Assembly: GCA_026984045.1 (NCBI GenBank)
Contig: JALSSV010000013.1
Coordinates: 169,339-233,338, forward strand
From: Chromatiales bacterium
GTDB taxonomy: Bacteria > Pseudomonadota > Gammaproteobacteria > UBA6429 > Thiohalophilaceae
Reading direction: 5' to 3'
DNA: 64,000 nucleotides
Made by a program: the position numbers and the translations under genes. Under the pieces are notes generated by a model, which did not search any database, was not told the DNA's origin, and worked only from the letters and a program-made list of their open reading frames with translations. Numbering within the stretch: position 1 is the stretch's first letter; each line of letters starts with the position of its first letter. Shown piece by piece: positions 59,626 through 64,000 of this stretch.

Positions 59626-60761
59626 GAGCCCGCCCCGTCGGGCTGCGCGGCCTCGGGTGTGCCGTGTTCGGCCAGGTAGCGGCTGATCGCCTCGTGGCTG
59701 CGAGCGGGGGTCGGCAGTTCGGGGGCGATGTCAATGCCGGCCAGTTCGCGCAGCGCACCCTCGAGGTGGGCGGTGGCCGGGTCGGCCTGGTCGAACCAGG
59801 CCTCGAGCCACTGGCGGGCGGTGTCGAGGCTGTCGCGCCACAGATCGGCGTTACCCTGCAGCAGGGCCAGGCGGGCCTGCTCCAGTTGCAGCTTCAGGTT
59901 CTGCACCAGGAAGAAGTGCTGCTCGGGCGTCAGCAATGGCCTGACGGGGCCTTCGTGGTGGCGAATCACGATCAGTTTCTGCATCTCGCGCCACAGGGCG
60001 GCGGGCATCTCGCGCCAGTCCTGAACCGGCGTCTTGGCCTCGCCGGCCTTGTCCGGCTTCTCCTTCTGTTCCTCGCGCACCCGCAGCAGCTTGAGGTGAT
60101 CCACGTCGCGGATCAGGGCGCCGAGGCGCAGGGCCAGGCCGGTGACATCGGGCATGGGCACCTTTTGCAGGGCGTCGATGTCCTCGGCCAGGGCCTTGCG
60201 TACCGGCAGGATGGCCGGATCGGCCACCCCTTTCAGGCGCGCGTCGGCGGCTTTCAGGGCAGCGATGGCGGTGGCGGGATCCCGCGCCAGGGCCAGGCGC
60301 TGGCCGGCCAGGCGGATGAGGTAACGGGCCTCGGCCACCAGCCAGGTCTGCTGCAGGTGGGTGTTGCGGCGCAGCAGCTCTTGCAGGGTCCCGGCCAGAT
60401 CCTGCTGTTCCCGGCCCAGGCTGGCCAGTCGCTCCTCGATGCGGGCATTCTGCTCGCGCAGGCCGTCGAGGTTCGCTTTCAGTGCCGTCAGATCGCCCGC
60501 GGTGCGACTCTCCACCCCGGCCAGGCGCGCATCCAGCGCCTGCTGCTGGCGGTACAGCTGCCAGGCGCCACCGAGGCCGCCCAGCGCCACCAGCAGGGCC
60601 AGGCTGCCGACGAGCAGGGCCGGACGCGTGCCGCCGGGCCGCCCGGTGCCGGCCGGCTTCTCTGTTGGGGTGTCCGGGGGGGTGTCGGGCACGGGGGCGG
60701 CGGTTTCGGCGCTCGTGTCCGTTTCCTCCGGGGCCGGGTTTTCGGCGGGCGTCTCGCTCAT
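59622..60761 (-). CDS. hemX: HemX-like membrane protein
   Basis: 379 residues: Pro/Glu/Thr-rich N-terminus, one membrane helix (ALLVGSLALLVALGGLGGAW), a coiled-coil part, and the HemX domain (RYLIRLAGQRLALARDP, VDHLKLLRVREEQ). It has been called an uroporphyrinogen methyltransferase, but methyltransferase motifs are absent; a scaffold role is more likely. An ATG at 60770 is in frame. Overlaps hemY by 4 bp. Confidence 0.92.
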   Translation of the reverse strand: MSETPAENPAPEETDTSAETAAPVPDTPPDTPTEKPAGTGRPGGTRPALLVGSLALLVALGGLGGAWQLYRQQQALDARLAGVESRTAGDLTALKANLDGLREQNARIEERLASLGREQQDLAGTLQELLRRNTHLQQTWLVAEARYLIRLAGQRLALARDPATAIAALKAADARLKGVADPAILPVRKALAEDIDALQKVPMPDVTGLALRLGALIRDVDHLKLLRVREEQKEKPDKAGEAKTPVQDWREMPAALWREMQKLIVIRHHEGPVRPLLTPEQHFFLVQNLKLQLEQARLALLQGNADLWRDSLDTARQWLEAWFDQADPATAHLEGALRELAGIDIAPELPTPARSHEAISRYLAEHGTPEAAQPDGAGS

Positions 60762-61504
60762 GGGGCGCATTCCAGGCGTTGCAGGGCCTCAATGATAGCC
60801 TCATCGCTGCCCGAGGTGGCGGAAATGATGCGCCTGAAGCCCAGATTTTGCGCCAGGGCCGCCTGGCGGGGGTGGATCACCACGAGGGGCAGGGCCAGCA
60901 GGCGGTCGCGCCGGGCTTCACCGGCCTGGTCCGCCAGGGCTTCGAGGATCTCCCCGGAGGTGATCAGCACCGCGTCGAGGGCGTTCGCGTCGAGCAGGCG
61001 CGCCAGCTCGGCGGAAACCGTGTTCCGCCGTCGTTCGTAGACTTCCAGGTAGTCCACCCGGGCGCCCCGTTCGCGCAGGCCCGTGGCCAGCTCCTCTCGG
61101 CCGCCCCGGCCGCGCACGATGAGCACGGGCTGCCCGGCCACCGCCTGCAGGGCCGGTTCGGCCAGCAGCCCGGCCGAGTCGAAGCGGCTGGCCGGCAGGA
61201 TGTCGGGGGGGCGGCCAAGGGCCGCCTCGATGGCTCGCGCCGTGCCCCGGCCGATGGCGGCCAGTCGCACGCCTTCCGCAAGGGGCAGGAGGCGGGGCAG
61301 GCCGTGGCGCACGGCGCTGGGGCTGACGAAGATCAGCAGGGTGTCCGGGATCAGTGCAGGAATCGGCGTATCCAGGGGGCGGATCTCGAGCAGGGGCAGG
61401 CACACGGGCCGGTGCCCGGCCTCGCGCAGCCTGCGGGCGAGGGGGGCGGCCAGCTCGGCGGGCCGGGTCACCAGCAGGCGGCAGCCTGCCGGCTCATTCG
61501 GCAT
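60758..61504 (-). CDS. hemD: HemD, uroporphyrinogen-III synthase
   Basis: 248 residues, usual length. The family is weakly conserved, but [46 protein letters not shown] and [11 protein letters not shown] fit well. It closes hydroxymethylbilane to uroporphyrinogen III. Overlaps hemC by 11 bp and hemX by 4 bp. Confidence 0.93.
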   Translation of the reverse strand: MPNEPAGCRLLVTRPAELAAPLARRLREAGHRPVCLPLLEIRPLDTPIPALIPDTLLIFVSPSAVRHGLPRLLPLAEGVRLAAIGRGTARAIEAALGRPPDILPASRFDSAGLLAEPALQAVAGQPVLIVRGRGGREELATGLRERGARVDYLEVYERRRNTVSAELARLLDANALDAVLITSGEILEALADQAGEARRDRLLALPLVVIHPRQAALAQNLGFRRIISATSGSDEAIIEALQRLECAP

Positions 61505-62420
61505 GCAGCGCCTCCAGCAGGCGGTCGGCGCCGCGGGAGAGCAGATCCTCGGCCAGCACCCGGCCCAGGTATTCGGCGTCCTCGGGCGGGCCGGCAATCT
61601 CGCCGTGCACCAGTTCCGAGCCGTCCACGGCACCCACCATGCCCCGCAGCAGGATCACGCCGTGTTCGAGGATGGCGTAGCCGCCGATGGGCACCTGGCA
61701 GCCGCCCTGCAGACGGTGGTTGAAGGCCCGCTCGGCCCGCACGCACAGGGCGGTGTCGGGATCGGCCAGGGGCGCGATGATTTCGTGTACCCAGTCGTCG
61801 TCCTCGCGGCATTCGATGCCCACCGCGCCCTGGCCGATGGCCGGCAGGCAGACTTCGGGGGCCAGGTATTCGCGGATCCGATCGGCGAACTCCAGGCGGA
61901 TGAGGCCCGCGGCGGCGAGGATGATGGCATCGTAGTCATTGTCGTCGAGCTTCTGCAGGCGGGTGTTGACGTTGCCGCGCAGGCTGACGATCTCGAGATC
62001 GGGGCGCAGGGCGGCGAGCTGGCACTGGCGGCGCAGGCTGGAGGTGCCCAGGCGTGCCCCCTGGGGCAGATCCGCCAGGCTCTCGTATTGATTGGAGACG
62101 AAGGCGTCCCGCGGATCCTCCCGCGGGCAGATCACGGCCAGGTGCAGGCCCTTGGGCAGCTCCACCGGAACGTCCTTCATGGAATGCACGGCGATGTCGG
62201 CCTCGCCGCGCAGCATGGCGCTCTCCAGCTCCTTGACGAACAGGCCCTTGCCGCCCACCTTGGCCAGGGGGGTGTCGAGGATCTTGTCGCCCTGGGTGGT
62301 GAAGGTGACCAGCTCCACTTCCAGATCGGGGTGCAGCTCGATGAGCCGGGCCCGGACGTATTCGGCCTGCCACAGGGCGAGTTGGCTCTTGCGGGTGGCG
62401 ATGCGCAGGGTGTCGGTCAT
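61494..62420 (-). CDS. hemC: HemC, porphobilinogen deaminase
   Basis: 308 residues. [32 protein letters not shown] and the dipyrromethane cofactor Cys in [12 protein letters not shown] are all present. It joins four porphobilinogens. ATG 62420 gives the family N-terminus [12 protein letters not shown]. Confidence 0.96.
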   Translation of the reverse strand: MTDTLRIATRKSQLALWQAEYVRARLIELHPDLEVELVTFTTQGDKILDTPLAKVGGKGLFVKELESAMLRGEADIAVHSMKDVPVELPKGLHLAVICPREDPRDAFVSNQYESLADLPQGARLGTSSLRRQCQLAALRPDLEIVSLRGNVNTRLQKLDDNDYDAIILAAAGLIRLEFADRIREYLAPEVCLPAIGQGAVGIECREDDDWVHEIIAPLADPDTALCVRAERAFNHRLQGGCQVPIGGYAILEHGVILLRGMVGAVDGSELVHGEIAGPPEDAEYLGRVLAEDLLSRGADRLLEALHAE

Positions 62421-62486
62421 GGTGTTCGGGCCGCCGGAGAAGGTGGGAATAAAGGGGAACCACCGGGCGTCCCCCGTATCGAAGGC

Positions 62487-62492
62487 TATAAT
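62487..62492 (+). promoter_or_regulatory. -10 box between hemC and the thioredoxin-like gene
   Basis: A perfect TATAAT 30 bp before the thioredoxin-like start on the plus strand; the reverse complement also offers a weak -10 for hemC. No convincing -35 is seen. Confidence 0.45.
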
Positions 62493-62521
62493 ACACCAAT
62501 TCGGAGCCACCCCTCGTCGCC

Positions 62522-63019
62522 ATGATTCGTCACCTCTTCGCCCTTGCCCTGCTGCTGCCGAGCCTGCCCCTGCAGGCGGCCGAGCTGCCCCCCGTTCGCC
62601 TGTCCCAGGCCACGGATCTGCAGGCCCTGGGCGACCAGGCCCGGGCACGTGATCTGCCCTTGCTGGTGATGTTCTCCTCGGCCCACTGCCCCTACTGCAT
62701 GATCGTGCGCGAGGAGTTCCTCAAGCCCATGCTGCGCTCGGGCGACTATGCCGACAAGGTGATCATGGCCGAGGTGGAAGCCGACGAGACCCCCATCACC
62801 GACTTCGACGGCCGCACCCGCAGCGCCCTCGACGTGGCCCAGCGCTACGACGCCACCCTCTCCCCCACCGTGGTGTTCCTCGACCCCGACGGCCACGAAC
62901 TGGCGCCCCGCCTGGTGGGCATCACCACCGTGGACTTCTACGGCGGCTACCTCGACGAGGCCATCGACCAGGCCCGCAGCCGCCTGCGCAAGCTCGCCTT
63001 CCAGGATCCGGCCCGGTAG
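62522..63019 (+). CDS. Periplasmic thioredoxin-fold protein (CPYC)
   Basis: 165 residues with signal peptide ([15 protein letters not shown]) and a thioredoxin fold. The active site is Cys56-Pro-Tyr-Cys59 ([13 protein letters not shown]); the cis-Pro lies in LSPTVVFLD. It resembles SoxW-type or DsbD-gamma-like reductants of sulfur-metabolising bacteria. The partner is unknown. Confidence 0.87.
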   Translation: MIRHLFALALLLPSLPLQAAELPPVRLSQATDLQALGDQARARDLPLLVMFSSAHCPYCMIVREEFLKPMLRSGDYADKVIMAEVEADETPITDFDGRTRSALDVAQRYDATLSPTVVFLDPDGHELAPRLVGITTVDFYGGYLDEAIDQARSRLRKLAFQDPAR

Positions 63020-63055
63020 GCGCGGCGCCTCGCCGCGACAAAATGGGCGCTCCGA

Positions 63056-63089
63056 ATTCCATGGCATGAGTTATTCCATGGCATGAGTT
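63056..63089. repeat. Tandem duplication of a 17-bp unit
   Basis: ATTCCATGGCATGAGTT occurs twice without gap, 15 bp before the stem of fold-back copy B. Confidence 0.85.
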
Positions 63090-63090
63090 T

Positions 63091-63229
63091 GGTGCAAGCA
63101 CAGAGCCCTTGGGTTGGGGAAACCGTTTCGTGACCGTCGGCCGCAGGGATGCGGCCGTCGAGCCTACAGGGAGGTATTCACGGCGTGTCACGAAACGGTT
63201 TCCCCAACCCAAGGGCGTGCCAGATGCTG
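63091..63229. repeat. Long-stem fold-back element, copy B
   Basis: A perfect 30-bp inverted repeat (63105-63134 with 63187-63216) around a 52-nt core (63135-63186). It is the inverse of copy A at 16401-16533: core 51/52 identical and outer flanks conserved, but the middle 17 bp of the stem are unrelated to those of copy A. It accounts for most of the 362-bp gap between the thioredoxin-like gene and the permease gene. Confidence 0.9.
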
Positions 63230-63330
63230 GGCCAAGAGCCACAAAAGCGTTCGGGGATTCGGAGAGGCTGTTCGGGAGATGCGTGGGGAAAATTCACTGT
63301 TTTGTTACGGCCACCCGCCACTCCCGACTC

Positions 63331-63339
63331 TGCTATAGT
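63331..63339 (+). promoter_or_regulatory. Extended -10 promoter of the MlaE-type gene
   Basis: TGC-TATAGT, an extended -10, 42 bp before the chosen TTG start; no -35 at the normal distance. Confidence 0.5.
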
Positions 63340-63381
63340 CGATCCCGTTGCGGCCTGCGGGCCGCCGGACGGGGATACCGC

Positions 63382-64000
63382 TTGACCGCAGTACGCGTAG
63401 AGAGCGCCGGGGAGGCCGTCGAACTGCAGCTCGACGGCGACTGGAGCGTGGAGCGGGCCGCCCAGATGGAGGCGGCCCTGGCCGGACTGTCCCTGCCGCC
63501 GGGGCGGCCGGTGGTGATCCGCCCCGGGCGCCTGGGCCGGCTCGATCTCACCGGCGCCTGGTTGCTGCGGGATCTGCAGGCCCGTCTGGAGGCCGCCGGC
63601 CACGCGGTGGAACTGCGCGGCTTTCGAACCCGCCACTTCCGTTTCCTCGCAGCGCTGCCGCCCGAGACCCCGCCTCCGCCGCCATCGGCCGAACCCCTGC
63701 TGCGGCGCTTTCTGCTGCTGCTGGGGCGCACGGTGGTGGGCGAGCGTCGCCAGGTCCAGGCCACCCTGGCCTATCTCGGCCGCCTGGTGGTGAACCTGCT
63801 GCAAGTGCTGTTGCAGCCACGCCGTCTGCGCATCCGGGACATCTCCCACCACATGTATGAGACGGGGATCCTGGCCATTCCCATCGTGGCCCTCATCGCC
63901 TTTCTGATCAGCATCGTCCTGGCCTACCAGGGCGCTTCCCAGCTCGCCCGCTTCGGCGCCACCGTGTATACGGTGGATCTGGTGGCCATCTCCCAGTTGC
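63382..64000 (+). CDS. MlaE-type ABC transporter permease with N-terminal STAS-like domain (5' part)
   Basis: First 206 residues; the gene runs out of the window. Residues 1-95 look like a STAS domain (VELQLDGDWSVERAAQMEAA, DLTGAWLLRDLQARLEAAG). From about residue 110 the MlaE family begins (LLLLLGRTVVGERRQVQATLAYLGRL; HHMYETGILAIPIVALIAFL; VLAYQGASQLARFGA). Such permeases move phospholipids between the membranes with an ATPase and an MCE protein, which should follow. The TTG start with GGGGAT before it is the best choice; no ATG or GTG fits. Confidence 0.85.
   Translation, partial: MTAVRVESAGEAVELQLDGDWSVERAAQMEAALAGLSLPPGRPVVIRPGRLGRLDLTGAWLLRDLQARLEAAGHAVELRGFRTRHFRFLAALPPETPPPPPSAEPLLRRFLLLLGRTVVGERRQVQATLAYLGRLVVNLLQVLLQPRRLRIRDISHHMYETGILAIPIVALIAFLISIVLAYQGASQLARFGATVYTVDLVAISQL

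Overview
The window is a high-GC, densely packed chromosomal segment of a gammaproteobacterium. It opens with the end of cbbQ, then cbbO and an aldolase-like gene, so the organism probably fixes CO2 by the Calvin cycle. A TusA/PP-loop sulfur-transfer pair follows. Together with the Chromatiales-like gene order (mnmG-rsmG-parAB-atp-glmUS; rsmB-DUF4390-ntrYX-trkA-trkH) this suggests a sulfur-oxidising or related chemolithoautotroph; that assignment is inference. I see no tRNA, rRNA, transposase, prophage or CRISPR array.

Layout. 0-5.5 kb: Calvin-cycle accessory genes (cbbQ, cbbO), an unusual class II aldolase-like/Dabb fusion and two uncharacterised proteins. 5.8-8.3 kb: PP-loop thiolase-like protein, TusA and a cation efflux protein. 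8.5-13.4 kb: nitrogen control (glnA, a DUF4124 protein, ntrB, ntrC) with recognisable NtrC sites and a sigma-54 promoter. 13.4-20.1 kb: accessory stretch with a Y-family DNA polymerase, cardiolipin synthase, DUF6316 and chalcone-isomerase-like proteins, a nucleotidyltransferase/HEPN pair and a HEAT/UPF0149/SEC-C protein. 20.3-36.4 kb: conserved housekeeping block (mnmG, rsmG, parA, parB, complete F1Fo ATP synthase atpIBEFHAGDC, a SlyD-like PPIase, glmU, glmS).

36.6-47.5 kb: a compact eleven-gene aryl-polyene-type lipid/pigment operon (ACP, COG4648 membrane protein, AMP ligase, two hotdog proteins, acyltransferase, LolA-like carrier, MMPL exporter, ketosynthase, chain-length-factor-like partner, ketoreductase), met head-on by a glycosyltransferase-DUF218 fusion. 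Nearly all genes touch or overlap, so they should be made together: the ACP carries the chain, KS/CLF, KR and DH extend it, and the ligase, acyltransferase, LolA and MMPL proteins load, attach and export it. 47.7-56.4 kb: a lipoprotein, two tandem trkH genes, trkA and the ntrY-ntrX two-component pair. 56.4-62.4 kb: a DUF4390 gene, rsmB and the haem genes hemY-hemX-hemD-hemC, all on the minus strand. The end holds a periplasmic thioredoxin-like protein and the start of an MlaE-type permease.

The least explained signals are non-coding. Several families of fold-back repeats sit between genes. The most striking is a 30-31 bp perfect stem with a conserved 52-nt core, at 16.4 kb and 63.1 kb: core and outer flanks are nearly identical, but the middle of the stem differs completely while staying perfectly self-complementary in each copy. 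A symmetric four-half-site operator lies between the Y-family polymerase and cls. Two proteins carry changed key residues: NtrX has lost its ATPase and GAFTGA motifs, and the aldolase-like protein has Gln where a zinc-binding His is expected.
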